64,000 bases of DNA from MFD09286-c1 sp963701015 (GCA_963701015.1 OY969556.1:3472001-3536000); one strand, 5' to 3'. Shown: positions 28,044-38,330, counted from the stretch's first letter. The notes: a model not told the origin generated them from the sequence alone. Translations and numbers: made by a program.

Positions 28044-29264
28044 ATGGAATATATTACACAACGTTTACCAAATGGAATTCGATTAATATTTAAGCCTGTT
28101 ATATCACCAGTATCACATGCGGGATTATTCTTTAATACTGGCACACGAGATGAAAAAAAAGATGAACATGGAATGGCTCATTTTGTTGAACACACTGTTT
28201 TCAAAGGTACGCAAAAACGTAATTCCTATCACATCATTTCAAGGCTTGAAGATGTAGGAGGAGAATTAAATGCCTATACTACAAAAGAAGAAACTTGTAT
28301 CCATGCTTCATTCCTTAATACAGATGCCGAAAGGGCAGTTGAACTAATTTACGATATTGCTTTTAACGCTACTTTTCCCGAAAAAGAAATTGTTAAGGAA
28401 AAAGAAATTATCATTGATGAAATAAATTCTTATAAAGACAACCCTTCGGAACAAATTTTTGATGATTTTGAAGAAATGATTTTTCCGAATCATCCATTAG
28501 GCAGAAATATTCTTGGAACACCAAAATCGTTAAAAAAATTCAACCGCGATTCAATTTTAAAATTCAGGCAAAACAATTATTTCACTGATGAAATTGTATT
28601 TTGTTTTGTTGGAAATATTGAAAATAGTCAATTAATAAAATTATTTGAAAAATATTTCGCCAATGTTGTGGGAAAACCAAGAATAGGCTCAACTATGGAA
28701 AGTCCAAGTTATACAAAAAATTTTAAGGAAGAATCAAAAAGAACATTTCAAACTCATTGCGTGATAGGTTCACTGGCTTATAATTTTGCGAGTGAAAAAC
28801 GTCTGACATTGCACTTACTGAGCAATATTTTAGGAGGTCCGGGGTTAAATTCATTGCTAAGCTTATCACTACGCGACAGGCATGGTTGCTCATATACTAC
28901 TGAATCGAGCTATACGCCATATTCCGATTGCGGAATTTTTGAAGTATATTTCGGAACTGACAAGGAACATCTCGAGAAATGTCTCAAATTAGTTTATAAA
29001 GAGTTTGACGTTTTAAAATCACAAAAATTAGGAATCATTAAATTCTCAAAAGCAAAAAAACAACTTATCGGACAAATGGCAATTGCCTCAGATCATAACG
29101 AAAACCTGATGATGAGCATCGGTAAAAGTTATCTGGTATTTGACAAAGTAGAGAGTCTGGAAGAAATTAACCGTCAAATTGAAGCCATAACTGAAAGACA
29201 ATTTTTGGATGTTGCCAATGAAATACTCGATTCCAATACGCTTTCAACATTAATATTTAAATAG
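28044..29264 (+). CDS. M16 family zinc protease (processing-peptidase-like)
   Basis: A 406-residue single-unit insulinase-family protease. The inverted zinc motif HxxEH is HFVEH at 46-50, with the downstream glutamate in IIIDEINSYKDNPSE as third ligand. The C-terminal inactive-like half has the arginine-containing loop (SLSLRDRHGCSYTTES). No signal peptide is visible, so it may act in the cytoplasm. It is followed after 10 bases by an O-methyltransferase gene. Confidence 0.93.
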   Translation: MEYITQRLPNGIRLIFKPVISPVSHAGLFFNTGTRDEKKDEHGMAHFVEHTVFKGTQKRNSYHIISRLEDVGGELNAYTTKEETCIHASFLNTDAERAVELIYDIAFNATFPEKEIVKEKEIIIDEINSYKDNPSEQIFDDFEEMIFPNHPLGRNILGTPKSLKKFNRDSILKFRQNNYFTDEIVFCFVGNIENSQLIKLFEKYFANVVGKPRIGSTMESPSYTKNFKEESKRTFQTHCVIGSLAYNFASEKRLTLHLLSNILGGPGLNSLLSLSLRDRHGCSYTTESSYTPYSDCGIFEVYFGTDKEHLEKCLKLVYKEFDVLKSQKLGIIKFSKAKKQLIGQMAIASDHNENLMMSIGKSYLVFDKVESLEEINRQIEAITERQFLDVANEILDSNTLSTLIFK

Positions 29265-29274
29265 AAATCAAAAT

Positions 29275-29916
29275 ATGTCTGGATTAACAGAAATATTTAA
29301 ATATGCTGAAGAACACAGTACACCCGAACTTCCAATTTTAAATAAAATTTATCGTGAAACAAATATACGTTATCTCAATCCAAGAATGGTTTCCGGTCAT
29401 ATTCAGGGTGCAATGCTTTCGATGTTTAGTAAGATGGTTCAACCGACATATATTCTAGAAATTGGAACTTTTACAGGTTATTCAGCAATATGTTTGGCAC
29501 AAGGCTTGCGAACCGGCGGAAAGGTTCATACTATTGAAATAAAAGACGAAATAGCTGAAGTTGCTAATCAATATTTTAATGAAGCAGGGTTAGCTGAAAA
29601 AATAATGCTTCATATCGGAAATGCAATAGAATTAGTACCTGCAATAAATTTAACATTTGATATCATTTACATTGACGGTGAAAAACGTGAATATATTGAA
29701 TACTATAACAGTTGTATTAATTTTTTGAAAATCGGCGGTTATTTAATAGCCGATAATGTTTTGTGGAACGGTAAAGTTTTAAATATATCATCAAATAATG
29801 AAGCAACTACAAAGGCAGTCATGGAATTTAATGATTTAATAAATAATAATCCAAATCTTGAGAACTTGCTTTTACCAATTCGTGACGGTTTAATGATAGC
29901 CAGAAAACTTAACTAG
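29275..29916 (+). CDS. Class I SAM-dependent O-methyltransferase (COMT-like family 3)
   Basis: A 213-residue methyltransferase of the catechol/caffeoyl-CoA type. Motif I is YILEIGTFTGYSAICLAQGL, then GGKVHTIEIKDE with the acidic ribose-binding residue, FDIIYIDGEKREYIEYYN (metal-binding Asp) and GGYLIADNVLWNGKV. This small bacterial branch usually methylates phenolic or catechol compounds, though tRNA-modifying members (TrmR) exist. It is co-directional with the M16 gene and converges on the sugar-binding lipoprotein gene with a 9-base gap. Confidence 0.88.
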   Translation: MSGLTEIFKYAEEHSTPELPILNKIYRETNIRYLNPRMVSGHIQGAMLSMFSKMVQPTYILEIGTFTGYSAICLAQGLRTGGKVHTIEIKDEIAEVANQYFNEAGLAEKIMLHIGNAIELVPAINLTFDIIYIDGEKREYIEYYNSCINFLKIGGYLIADNVLWNGKVLNISSNNEATTKAVMEFNDLINNNPNLENLLLPIRDGLMIARKLN

Positions 29917-29925
29917 TTATTCTGC

Positions 29926-30918
29926 CTACTTATCACCATAAATGTCGGCTTCGGTAAATATTCCGTCGGCAATAAGTGTACTTTTAATATTATTTTTATC
30001 TACCAAAACTGTTCCTATTAATTTAGATGGAACGTCAATTACTCCATTCCACATTTTATCATTCAAATCATTAATCTTATTCCTCTTTGAACAATTCATT
30101 GCCATTTCGGCAGCAGTGTATGCAAGTTGTTTAAATGATTTATATACAGTAACTGTTTGTTTGCCTTTAATAATATTTTTACACGCACCTAATTCAGCAT
30201 CCATACCGGTAATAATAATATTTTTATTTATATTATTTTTTGCCAGGGCATTTAATATTCCGCCTGTTAATTTATCGCTCGATGAAATAATTACATCAGG
30301 AAGCACATCACTTAGCCTGAGAAAGTAATTCATCTCAATCATGGCATTATCAGCTCCCCATTCTTCAATAGAAACATTATATAAAAATTTTACTTTACCA
30401 TCTTTTACAGGACCATCTAAAGCTTTCATCTGGCCTTTTGAAATTTGTACAGCATTAAAATCAGTCCGGTCACCTCCAATTACAACATAATTTCCTGTTG
30501 GTTGCAGCTTTAAAGCATATTCAGTCATATTATAACCAATATCCTGATATTTAAAAGATATATAATAGTCGGGTTTGGAATTCATTATTAATCTATCATA
30601 TGCAATAATAATTGCATTATAATCGTGAGCCTGTCGAACAATTTCGGCAGCGAGGTCAGCATTAACCGCATCAATTACTAAAATTTTGATCCCTTTTTGT
30701 AGGAAATCTAACGCTTGTTTATTTTGAATTTTTGCATCATTTTGGGCTTCTACAACTAAAGCTGTTCCTCCTAATTGACTTATTCGATCAGTAAAATATT
30801 GTTTTTCTTTTACATAGCGCTCGTTTTTTATATGCGGAAGCAAAAAAGCAACCTGCACTTTATTCTCAGAGCATGAACATGCTAAAATGACCAGTAAAAA
30901 CCAAATCAAATTTTTCAT
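29926..30918 (-). CDS. Sugar-binding periplasmic lipoprotein (type 1, XylF/RbsB-like)
   Basis: A 330-residue substrate-binding protein with a signal peptide and a lipobox ending at Cys14 (VILAC). The two-lobed fold is recognisable: VQVAFLLPHIKNERYVKEK at the start, LDFLQKGIKILVIDAVNADLAAEIVRQAHDYNAIIIAYDRLI in lobe 1, and PDVIISSSDKLTGGILNAL and IIITGMDAELGACKNI in lobe 2, closest to D-xylose-binding proteins. No permease or ATPase gene is nearby, which is unusual. It could be a sensor partner or use a distant transporter. Confidence 0.85.
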   Translation of the reverse strand: MKNLIWFLLVILACSCSENKVQVAFLLPHIKNERYVKEKQYFTDRISQLGGTALVVEAQNDAKIQNKQALDFLQKGIKILVIDAVNADLAAEIVRQAHDYNAIIIAYDRLIMNSKPDYYISFKYQDIGYNMTEYALKLQPTGNYVVIGGDRTDFNAVQISKGQMKALDGPVKDGKVKFLYNVSIEEWGADNAMIEMNYFLRLSDVLPDVIISSSDKLTGGILNALAKNNINKNIIITGMDAELGACKNIIKGKQTVTVYKSFKQLAYTAAEMAMNCSKRNKINDLNDKMWNGVIDVPSKLIGTVLVDKNNIKSTLIADGIFTEADIYGDK

Positions 30919-30950
30919 AAGTCCAATATTAGATTATGTATTAAAGCCTG

Positions 30951-31559
30951 TTAACTCTTTTTGCTTCGTCGATTAATCTCATCACGAATCACTGAAGCTT
31001 TTTCATAATCTTCAGTTTTAATAGCCTCTTCCAAACTTGTTCTAAGTTCGTCAACCGAAAGTGATTTTAATTCTTCGTACTTATTTTTCTTAAGTTCATC
31101 TTGCGGTTTAATAATATTCGATTTTTGTGAAATCTTCGACTCCTTTTCAAATTCCAAAACAATGCCTGATCGTTCTAAAATATCTTCGGTTGTATAAATT
31201 GGGCATTTAAAACGCAATGCAAGTGCAATTGCATCAGATGTCCTTGAATCTATATTAATAGTGTTTTTCCCATCATAACAGGTAAGCCTGGAATAAAAAA
31301 TTCCTTCTTCGAGTTTATAAATATTTACTTCAAGTAAATCAATTTTAAAAGCAACTGCAAAATTGTAGAATAAATCGTGAGTAAGCGGACGTGGCGGATT
31401 TAAACCTTCTAATTGAATAGCAATTGCCTGTGCCTCAAAACCTCCAACAATAATTGGAATTCTTCTATCCCCCATATCCTCAGTTAATACAAGTGCATAT
31501 GCACCCGATTGTGTTTGGCTATAAGAAATTCCCAAAACATTAAGCTTCACCTTACTCAT
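30951..31559 (-). CDS. Bifunctional nuclease family protein (DUF151) with UVR motif
   Basis: The 202 residues divide into a DUF151 bifunctional nuclease domain (1-135: LPIIVGGFEAQAIAIQLEG-like core, RPLTHDLFYN, IDSRTSDAIALALRFKCPIY) and a C-terminal UVR motif (about 165-200: SLEEAIKTEDYEKASVIRDEINRR), which in UvrB/UvrC mediates protein contacts. Named for plant and archaeal members with reported DNase/RNase activity; the bacterial role is unclear. It lies 92 bases downstream of pdxA. Confidence 0.9.
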   Translation of the reverse strand: MSKVKLNVLGISYSQTQSGAYALVLTEDMGDRRIPIIVGGFEAQAIAIQLEGLNPPRPLTHDLFYNFAVAFKIDLLEVNIYKLEEGIFYSRLTCYDGKNTINIDSRTSDAIALALRFKCPIYTTEDILERSGIVLEFEKESKISQKSNIIKPQDELKKNKYEELKSLSVDELRTSLEEAIKTEDYEKASVIRDEINRRSKKS

Positions 31560-31588
31560 TTCATTTAAGGATAATCTCCGTATTCATA

Positions 31589-31596
31589 CAAAGATA
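31589..31596 (-). promoter_or_regulatory. Putative -7 element for the DUF151 gene
   Basis: The reverse strand reads TATCTTTG, matching TAnnTTTG, 30 bases before the start codon. No clear -33 box was found. Confidence 0.4.
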
Positions 31597-31651
31597 ATTA
31601 TTTAGGATTATTTTTAATTTGAAAATTACTGTTTTATAAACATACCTAATG

Positions 31652-32719
31652 TCATTCATCTTTTTCATTATCCAAATGCACTGCGGAAGCCATTGGTTTC
31701 AATTTATTCGACGACAATTCATTGTAATTAAAACGGTTCTTATATACATCACAAGCCATATAAATGGCGTTTCGGAATGAAGTAAAAGATGCTTCTCCTT
31801 TGCCTGCAATATCATAACCGGTGCCATGGGCAGGAGAAGTTCTTACAATTGGCAATCCGGCAGTAAAATTTACACCTTCGCCATTGGTCAGCGCCTTGAA
31901 TGGTATTAATCCCTGATCGTGATACATTGCCAAAATAGCATCAAACTTTGTATAACTACCTGATCCATAAAATCCATCAGCAGAATATGGCCCTAAAGCC
32001 ATTATGTTTTGTTCACGTGCAATTTTAATTGCAGGAATAATAATATCGTTTTCTTCATTACCAATCAATCCGTTGTCTCCTGCATGTGGGTTTAAACCTA
32101 AAACAGCAATTCTGGGATTAGTAACATTAAAATCTTCAATGAGCGATTGTTGCATTAATTTTAATTTGCTCAATATCCGTTCCTGAGTCACAAATACTGA
32201 AACCTTGCTCAGTTGAACATGCTCACAAACCAAACCGACCCGCATAATTTCACTAACCATAAACATTAATACGTCATTTGCATTTAGTTTACTTTGCAAA
32301 TAGTCAGTATGTCCTTTGAAATTGAATTTTTCCGACTGAATATTAGCCTTATTGATTGGAGCTGTAACCAGTGCATCAATTTTACCTGCTTTTAAATCAC
32401 CTGTAGCTGTTTCTAATGCAACAAAAGCAGCTTCCCCGGCCATTTGAGTTGATTTGCCTAATTCAACTTTTATATTCTCATCAACACAATTTATTAAGTT
32501 AGCTCTTTTGGTATTTATTTCATCAAAATTTCTGACAGAATTAAGGTTAACATTATTTAAATTCAATGTTTTTTTGTGATACCCTGCTACCTTGGCCGAA
32601 CCATATACAATTGGTGTACAAAGTTCCAAAATACGCGGATCGGATAATGTATTCAATATAATTTCGTAGCTTATTCCGTTTATGTCGCCATGCGTGATTC
32701 CTAATTTTATTTTTTTCAT
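31652..32719 (-). CDS. pdxA: 4-hydroxythreonine-4-phosphate dehydrogenase
   Basis: NAD-dependent step of DXP-dependent pyridoxal-phosphate synthesis. The metal-binding histidines are visible in NFKGHTDYLQ, GLNPHAGDNGLIG and AMYHDQGLIPFK, and the family start KLGITHGDINGISYEII is clear. At 355 residues it is slightly longer than the enterobacterial enzyme. The finding implies de novo vitamin B6 synthesis in this organism. It is followed by the DUF151 gene and preceded by the aminopeptidase gene at 58 bases. Confidence 0.95.
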   Translation of the reverse strand: MKKIKLGITHGDINGISYEIILNTLSDPRILELCTPIVYGSAKVAGYHKKTLNLNNVNLNSVRNFDEINTKRANLINCVDENIKVELGKSTQMAGEAAFVALETATGDLKAGKIDALVTAPINKANIQSEKFNFKGHTDYLQSKLNANDVLMFMVSEIMRVGLVCEHVQLSKVSVFVTQERILSKLKLMQQSLIEDFNVTNPRIAVLGLNPHAGDNGLIGNEENDIIIPAIKIAREQNIMALGPYSADGFYGSGSYTKFDAILAMYHDQGLIPFKALTNGEGVNFTAGLPIVRTSPAHGTGYDIAGKGEASFTSFRNAIYMACDVYKNRFNYNELSSNKLKPMASAVHLDNEKDE

Positions 32720-32777
32720 TTGTAATTATCTAAATGGCTAATTTGTTTTATTTAATTTTTAAGAAGTTGATTAGTTT

Positions 32778-34226
32778 TTATTTTGAGTTTTCAGCAATAT
32801 TTTCAAAGAAATTATAAAGCAGGCGCATACTGTAACCGTTTCCTCCTTTACCTCTGTAGCTGTCGCATTTTTTATTAAATGCCACTCCGGCAATATCAAA
32901 ATGGACCCAAGGATATTTTGTAAAATATTCAAGAAATTTTCCGGCTGTTATAGCACCGGCACTTTTTCCACCAACATTTTTTATCTCAGCAATATCTGAT
33001 TTAATAAGTTCTGCATATTCTTCCCATAAAGGAAATTCTACGATTCTTTCGAAAACTTTTTCACCGCTTAATGCAAGTTGCTTTTTAATTTCATCCGAAG
33101 CTGTACCCATTGCAACCAACGCAAAAGAACCAATTGCTGCAGCAGCAGAACCTGTTAAGGTTGCAACATCTATTACCAATTGAGGATCATAGCGTTTGGC
33201 ATATACCAGGGCATCGGCTAGTATCATTCGGCCTTCTGCATCGCTATTCAACATTTCAACATTTGTTCCATCCATAATGGTAACTATATCACCAGGTGCG
33301 TATGCATTCCCTGATGGCCTGTTATCGGTTGAAGGCACCAAAGCAATAACGTGTAAAGGAATTTTATTTGCTGCAATTGCAGTTATTGTCCCGCCAACTA
33401 TTGCAGCACCCGACATATCACATTTCATGTAATCCATGCTGTCGGAAGTAGGTTTTAAGCTTAAACCTCCGGTATCATAAACTACTCCTTTACCAACCAG
33501 AATATATGGTTTTGAATTTTTTGCATTTTGTGGCTTCCATTCAATTATTGTAAACGTTGGAGGATCAACCGATCCTTTATTTACAGCTATTAAACCGCCC
33601 ATTTTAAGTGCTTCAATTTTACTTTTATTGAATATTTCAACATTGCAACCTGCTTCATTAGCCATATTATAAAGTTCGCTTGCTAATTGTTCAGCGTTTA
33701 ATGAACTTACAGGCTCGTTTACTAAATCACGAACTTTAAATAATGATTTCCAAATATTTGTGTATGCTTCTATTTTTGAAGGTTCTAATGGTTTACAAAT
33801 AAGTCCAATTTCTTTAACAGATGAAATTTTTTCTTCGGGTTTTGCAAAATACTTCACAAACTTATAGGAACTTAATACCAAACCTTCAGTAAAAGCCATA
33901 AGTAAATCTTCATTATTCGAAGCATGATAGGTTGAAATTTTTTCTAAATTCAAATCACATAAAGCTGTATTTACTTTGTTTCCAGCTTTTCTGGCATCTT
34001 CCAATTGAATAAATAGGCTTTTTTGTGGATCGGAAATAATTATAAAAACCAAACGGTTATATTGATTTATAGTAATAAAATTGTCGTTTTTACGAATTCT
34101 TTGTTGAATAAAATTGAATTCATTTTCAGTTAAAAACGATGCATCAAAAGCTGAATCCTTGGTAGCTAAAATAGCCACACTCGACTGGATATCAATACTA
34201 TCTGTTTTATAAATTTTAATATTCAT
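32778..34226 (-). CDS. pepA: Leucyl aminopeptidase (M17 family)
   Basis: Cytosolic two-metal aminopeptidase that releases N-terminal residues. The C-terminal catalytic domain is intact: VGKGVVYDTGGLSLKPTSDSMDYMKCDMSGAA (metal and active-site Lys region), NRPSGNAYAPGD and the signature NSDAEGRMILADAL, a slight variant of NTDAEGRL. The 482-residue length and the poorly conserved N-terminal domain are normal. No signal peptide is present. Confidence 0.95.
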   Translation of the reverse strand: MNIKIYKTDSIDIQSSVAILATKDSAFDASFLTENEFNFIQQRIRKNDNFITINQYNRLVFIIISDPQKSLFIQLEDARKAGNKVNTALCDLNLEKISTYHASNNEDLLMAFTEGLVLSSYKFVKYFAKPEEKISSVKEIGLICKPLEPSKIEAYTNIWKSLFKVRDLVNEPVSSLNAEQLASELYNMANEAGCNVEIFNKSKIEALKMGGLIAVNKGSVDPPTFTIIEWKPQNAKNSKPYILVGKGVVYDTGGLSLKPTSDSMDYMKCDMSGAAIVGGTITAIAANKIPLHVIALVPSTDNRPSGNAYAPGDIVTIMDGTNVEMLNSDAEGRMILADALVYAKRYDPQLVIDVATLTGSAAAAIGSFALVAMGTASDEIKKQLALSGEKVFERIVEFPLWEEYAELIKSDIAEIKNVGGKSAGAITAGKFLEYFTKYPWVHFDIAGVAFNKKCDSYRGKGGNGYSMRLLYNFFENIAENSK

Positions 34227-34255
34227 AATTATAAATTACATATTAAGAAATCTTT

Positions 34256-34263
34256 CAAAGTTA
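34256..34263 (-). promoter_or_regulatory. Putative -7 element for pepA
   Basis: Reads TAACTTTG on the reverse strand, matching TAnnTTTG, about 30 bases before the start codon. The -33 region is not recognisable. Confidence 0.35.
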
Positions 34264-34476
34264 ATAAAACCTTCCTCATCTAATAAGTTAGATGATTATT
34301 AACCCACTATTCCTAATTTTTAAAGATGTGAAAATAATAAATAATTGCAACCTTTTAATAAATTTAGGATACGGTTAATGAACTATTTACAAGGTTTAAC
34401 AATTTAAAATTGATAATGGCATAAATTTCATAAATTTAAAATCATTTCTCAAATTATTAAATATTAAAAATTTGGC

Positions 34477-34484
34477 TAAATTTG
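34477..34484 (+). promoter_or_regulatory. Putative -7 element for tRNA-Leu
   Basis: TAAATTTG matches TAnnTTTG and lies 14 bases before the mature tRNA 5' end. The -33 region is weak. The roughly 215 bases between pepA and this box hold no ORF or repeat that I can see. Confidence 0.5.
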
Positions 34485-34498
34485 CGTTCCCATTTTAG

Positions 34499-34580
34499 GC
34501 GGATGTGTCGTAATTGGTAGCCGAGCCAGACTTAGGATCTGGTGCCGTAAGGCGTGTGGGTTCGAGTCCCTTCATCCGCA
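34499..34580 (+). tRNA. tRNA-Leu (anticodon TAG)
   Basis: An 82-nt class II tRNA. The acceptor stem GCGGATG (34499-34505) pairs with CATCCGC (34573-34579), discriminator A. The anticodon arm is CCAGA-CTTAGGA-TCTGG with anticodon TAG, reading CTA and other CTN codons. A long variable arm (TGCCGTAAGGCGT) is typical of leucine. The T-loop is GGGTTCGAGTCCC. The outer T-stem has a T-T mismatch and a G-T pair. CCA is not encoded. It lies 39 bases before tig and may be cut from the same transcript. Confidence 0.95.
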
Positions 34581-34619
34581 CTTATTATTTATTAATATTT
34601 ATTCCAAAATTAAATTTAA

Positions 34620-35978
34620 ATGAACATCAGCAAACAAAACATCGACGAATTGAATGCTACGCTAACAATGAAAGTTAGCAAAGAAGATTATCAGGAACGT
34701 GTTGACAAAGTACTGGGCGATTATCGAAAAAAAGCAAATTTACCTGGATTTAGGCCCGGAAAAGTTCCCGCTTCTTTAATCAGTAAAATGTACGGTAAAG
34801 CTGTTTTGGCTGATGAAATTAACAAACTTGTTGGTGAAAAATTAAATGAATATATTAAAGCCGAAGATATTCATGTACTTGGTGACCCAATGCCAAACGA
34901 AAATCAAAATAAACAAATTGATTTTGAAAATGATACTGAATTTGAATTTGTGTTTGATATAGGATTATCGCCTGAATTAGATGTTAATCTTTCGAAAAAA
35001 GATAAAATCACTGCTTATGAAATTAAGCTCGAAAACAGCATGATTGATAACTACGTTAACAATTATACACGTAGATATGGTAAATTTATTGAATGTGATG
35101 AAGTTGAAGAAAATGAAATGTTGAAAGGCGATTTTGCCGAAGTTGATGATGCCGGTAATATTGTTGAAAATGGCATTGCATCGCAAGATATTTCTGTTTA
35201 TCTCGAAATTGCAAAAGATGAAAATGAAAAGAAAGCATTTAAAGGTGCAAAAATTGGAGATATAGTTAAATTCGACGTAAAAAAGGCATTCCCCAACGAT
35301 ACTGAAATTGCCAACCTGCTTAAAGTCGATAAAGATAAAGTTGCCGATGCCCCTTCGAAATATCAATTTACAATTAAATCAATTTCTAAATTTCAAAGCG
35401 CTGATTTAAATACCGAACTATTCGACAAAATTTATGGCGAAGGAAAAGTAAATTCCGAAGAAGAATTCAAAAATAAAATTACGGATGAACTTAAAGAAAA
35501 TCTGAAAAAAGATACCAATTATAAGTTCCAACTCGATTCAAGGAAATTTCTATTAAAGAAGAATAATGTTAAATTACCTGAAGAATTCCTAAAAAGGTGG
35601 TTGACATTTATGAATGAGGGTAAAATCACCCCGGAACAAATTGAAAAAGAATTCCCGGTATTTGTTGAAGATATGAAATGGCAGTTAATTAAAAATAAAA
35701 TTGCCAAATTATCAAACATTGAAGTTAAAGAGGATGAAGTGGTTGAATATGCAAAAGAAGTTACCCGCATGCAATTTCGCCAATATGGACTATCAAACAT
35801 CCCTGATGAACATATAGACAGTTATGCTGTTAATTTATTGAAAAAAGAAGATGAAGTTCGTCGATTGGTTGACAAACTATTAGAAGACAAAGTTGTTAAT
35901 TATGTTAAGGAAACTGTTACTCCTGACGTTAAAGAAATTAGCAACGAAGAATTTAGTAAGCTTTTTTCAGAAAACTAA
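34620..35978 (+). CDS. tig: Trigger factor, ribosome-associated chaperone
   Basis: Binds ribosomes and shields nascent chains. The 452-residue protein begins [21 protein letters not shown] and has the ribosome-binding signature variant [26 protein letters not shown] near residue 40-65, then a divergent PPIase-like middle domain and a helical C-terminal chaperone domain. The middle domain lacks obvious FKBP catalytic motifs, common in Bacteroidota. It is upstream of clpP and clpX, as in many bacteria. Confidence 0.93.
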   Translation: MNISKQNIDELNATLTMKVSKEDYQERVDKVLGDYRKKANLPGFRPGKVPASLISKMYGKAVLADEINKLVGEKLNEYIKAEDIHVLGDPMPNENQNKQIDFENDTEFEFVFDIGLSPELDVNLSKKDKITAYEIKLENSMIDNYVNNYTRRYGKFIECDEVEENEMLKGDFAEVDDAGNIVENGIASQDISVYLEIAKDENEKKAFKGAKIGDIVKFDVKKAFPNDTEIANLLKVDKDKVADAPSKYQFTIKSISKFQSADLNTELFDKIYGEGKVNSEEEFKNKITDELKENLKKDTNYKFQLDSRKFLLKKNNVKLPEEFLKRWLTFMNEGKITPEQIEKEFPVFVEDMKWQLIKNKIAKLSNIEVKEDEVVEYAKEVTRMQFRQYGLSNIPDEHIDSYAVNLLKKEDEVRRLVDKLLEDKVVNYVKETVTPDVKEISNEEFSKLFSEN

Positions 35979-36022
35979 AATATTGCGTACTTTTATTATC
36001 AATAAAATTCAAAAAGAAAGTT

Positions 36023-36724
36023 ATGGATATAAAAACCGAATTTGACAAATTTGCACGTGGCAAGCAAGGTATTAGCAGCCTTACAATGCACCGTTTTGAA
36101 TCGATATACAACAATTATATATCGCCTACCATTATTGAAGAACGCCAGTTAAATATTGCCACTATGGACGTATTTTCACGATTAATGATGGATAGGATTA
36201 TTTTCTTAGGCTTACCAATTGACGATTATGTTGCCAATATTATTGAAGCACAGTTATTATTCCTCGATTCAGCCGATACTTCGAAAGATATACAAATATA
36301 TTTCAATACTCCCGGAGGTTCTGTTCATGCTGGATTGGGAATATATGACACCATGCAATTTGTGATTAGTGATGTTGCTACAATTTGTACAGGTATGGCA
36401 GCATCAATGGGAGCAGTGCTTATGACTGCCGGGACAAAAGGTAAACGTTCTGCCCTGCGACATTCCCGGATTATGATCCACCAACCTATGGGCGGAGCTC
36501 AGGGTCAGGCTTCAGATATTGAAATTACCGCAAGGGAAATACAGAAAATGAAAAAGGAATTATATGAAATAATTGCTGAACATTCTGGTAATCCTTACAA
36601 AAAAATTGAAAAAGATTCAGATCGTGATTATTGGATGACAGCAATTGAAGCCAAAGAATACGGAATGATAGATGAAGTTTTAGATCGAAGGAAACCAGTA
36701 ATAAAGAAGGATGAAGGATTCTGA
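36023..36724 (+). CDS. clpP: ATP-dependent Clp protease proteolytic subunit
   Basis: Serine protease of the ClpXP complex. The triad is Ser128 ([10 protein letters not shown]), His153 (HSRIMIHQP) and Asp198 ([10 protein letters not shown]). The 233 residues include an N-terminal extension of about 30 residues before the conserved IIEERQLN start region, probably processed. Its last codons overlap the clpX start by 14 bases, implying coupled translation. Confidence 0.97.
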   Translation: MDIKTEFDKFARGKQGISSLTMHRFESIYNNYISPTIIEERQLNIATMDVFSRLMMDRIIFLGLPIDDYVANIIEAQLLFLDSADTSKDIQIYFNTPGGSVHAGLGIYDTMQFVISDVATICTGMAASMGAVLMTAGTKGKRSALRHSRIMIHQPMGGAQGQASDIEITAREIQKMKKELYEIIAEHSGNPYKKIEKDSDRDYWMTAIEAKEYGMIDEVLDRRKPVIKKDEGF

Positions 36725-37949
36725 TAATAATTGTTCATTTTGTGGCCGGAATAAAAAGGAAGTTAATTTATTAATCAGCGGCCAAAATGCCCAAATATGT
36801 GACATGTGTGTGGCGCAAGCCAATGATATAATTAATGAAGAATCAAAAGTTCATAAAAATGTCACGTTTGATTTTTCTAAAATTAAATTATTAAAGCCTT
36901 TTGAAATAAAGAAATTTCTTGACCAATATGTTATTGGCCAGGATGAAGCAAAGAAATTTTTATCGGTTGCTGTTTATAATCATTATAAACGTTTACTTCA
37001 TGTTAGCCGAAAAGGTGAATCGGAAGTTGATATTGAAAAATCAAATATACTTCTAGTTGGAGAAACTGGTACTGGCAAAACTCTTTTAGCACGTACAATC
37101 GCCAAGATGTTGCATGTGCCTTTTACCATTGTTGATGCTACAGTATTAACCGAAGCAGGGTATGTTGGTGAGGATGTTGAAAGCATTCTTACAAGGCTTT
37201 TACAAGCGGCTGATTATAATGTGGAATCGGCACAACGTGGAATAGTATTTATTGACGAAATAGATAAAATTTCACGTAAAAGCGATAATCCTTCTATAAC
37301 ACGCGATGTATCAGGCGAAGGAGTACAACAAGGAATGTTGAAACTGCTCGAAGGAAGCATTGTAAATGTACCACCACAAGGTGGTAGAAAACATCCAGAA
37401 CAAAAAATGATTGCCGTTGATACGACTAATATACTTTTCATTTGCGGTGGCGCATTCGAAGGAATTGAACGCAAAATAGCACTTCGATTGAACACTACTG
37501 TTGTAGGTTATGGCGCTAGTAAGAAAAAGGATAAAATTGATAAAAATAATTTGTTGCAATATATTTCTCCGGTTGATTTGCGTGCATACGGTTTAATTCC
37601 TGAAATTGTTGGACGCCTACCAATCCTCACCTATCTTAATCCTTTGGATAAAGAAACTTTGCGAAGAATTATGACCGAACCCAAAGATTCCATTATTAAA
37701 CAATATTCCAAACTTTTAGAACTTGATAAAATCAAACTTACTTTTGATGATGATGTTTTGGATTATATTGTTGAAAAAGCAATGGAATTTAAGCTTGGTG
37801 CCAGAGGATTACGTTCGATTTGTGAAGCTATTATGATTGATGCCATGTACGAACTTCCCTCACAAGATGTGCATGAACTCATAATTTCATTGGATTATGC
37901 ACGTGAACAAATGGAAAAGGCCAATATGAGCCGATTGAAAGCTGCTTAA
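36711..37949 (+). CDS. clpX: ATP-dependent Clp protease ATP-binding subunit ClpX
   Basis: AAA+ unfoldase that feeds ClpP. The N-terminal zinc-binding domain [11 protein letters not shown]...CDMCVAQ recognises substrates. Walker A is [19 protein letters not shown], Walker [10 protein letters not shown], and the pore loop GYVGEDVE and the IGF-type loop region are present. At 412 residues it is full length. The start at 36711 lies inside the end of clpP, in another frame. Confidence 0.98.
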   Translation: MKDSDNNCSFCGRNKKEVNLLISGQNAQICDMCVAQANDIINEESKVHKNVTFDFSKIKLLKPFEIKKFLDQYVIGQDEAKKFLSVAVYNHYKRLLHVSRKGESEVDIEKSNILLVGETGTGKTLLARTIAKMLHVPFTIVDATVLTEAGYVGEDVESILTRLLQAADYNVESAQRGIVFIDEIDKISRKSDNPSITRDVSGEGVQQGMLKLLEGSIVNVPPQGGRKHPEQKMIAVDTTNILFICGGAFEGIERKIALRLNTTVVGYGASKKKDKIDKNNLLQYISPVDLRAYGLIPEIVGRLPILTYLNPLDKETLRRIMTEPKDSIIKQYSKLLELDKIKLTFDDDVLDYIVEKAMEFKLGARGLRSICEAIMIDAMYELPSQDVHELIISLDYAREQMEKANMSRLKAA

Positions 37950-37988
37950 GATTTCGATTAAATATTGTTGGTAAATATTGTTTTTTAG

Positions 37989-37996
37989 TACCTTTG
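37989..37996 (+). promoter_or_regulatory. Putative -7 element for tatA
   Basis: TACCTTTG matches TAnnTTTG, 23 bases before tatA. A weak -33 candidate (GTTG, 37967-37970) lies 18 bases upstream. Confidence 0.45.
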
Positions 37997-38019
37997 ACCT
38001 ATTATTTTAAACATAAAAT

Positions 38020-38217
38020 ATGAACTCACTAATTATTTTAGATTTTTTCAGCGGAGGCCATATAATTGTAATTGTACTGGTGCTAGTACTTTTATTTGGC
38101 GGGAAAAAAATACCTGAACTCATGCGAGGCTTAGGTGAAGGGATTCATGAATTTAAAAAGGCCAGCAATAAAGGGACTGAAGCTGAAAAACCTGAAGAAA
38201 AATTGGATAAAAAATAA
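38020..38217 (+). CDS. tatA: Sec-independent translocase protein TatA/TatE
   Basis: Pore-forming subunit of the twin-arginine export system. The 65 residues have one N-terminal membrane helix ([14 protein letters not shown]), the hinge and amphipathic helix [23 protein letters not shown], and a charged tail. The FGxKKIPE signature is diagnostic. TatC is not in the window. It appears to be transcribed on its own, with a hairpin downstream. Confidence 0.95.
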   Translation: MNSLIILDFFSGGHIIVIVLVLVLLFGGKKIPELMRGLGEGIHEFKKASNKGTEAEKPEEKLDKK

Positions 38218-38280
38218 TCTACTGATTTTTTTAGAGTCAAAAGTGCAAATTTAATTTTTGGAATTTTATAAATTTATAAT

Positions 38281-38315
38281 AAATGCCTTTCTGCAATACA
38301 GACAGGCATTTAAAT
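38281..38315 (+). terminator. Terminator after tatA
   Basis: AAATGCCT (38281-38288) pairs with AGGCATTT (38304-38311). An inner CTG/CAG helix extends it across a two-base mismatch. AAATTTTAT follows, a weak T-run. Confidence 0.55.
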
Positions 38316-38330
38316 TTTATACCCTAGGTA

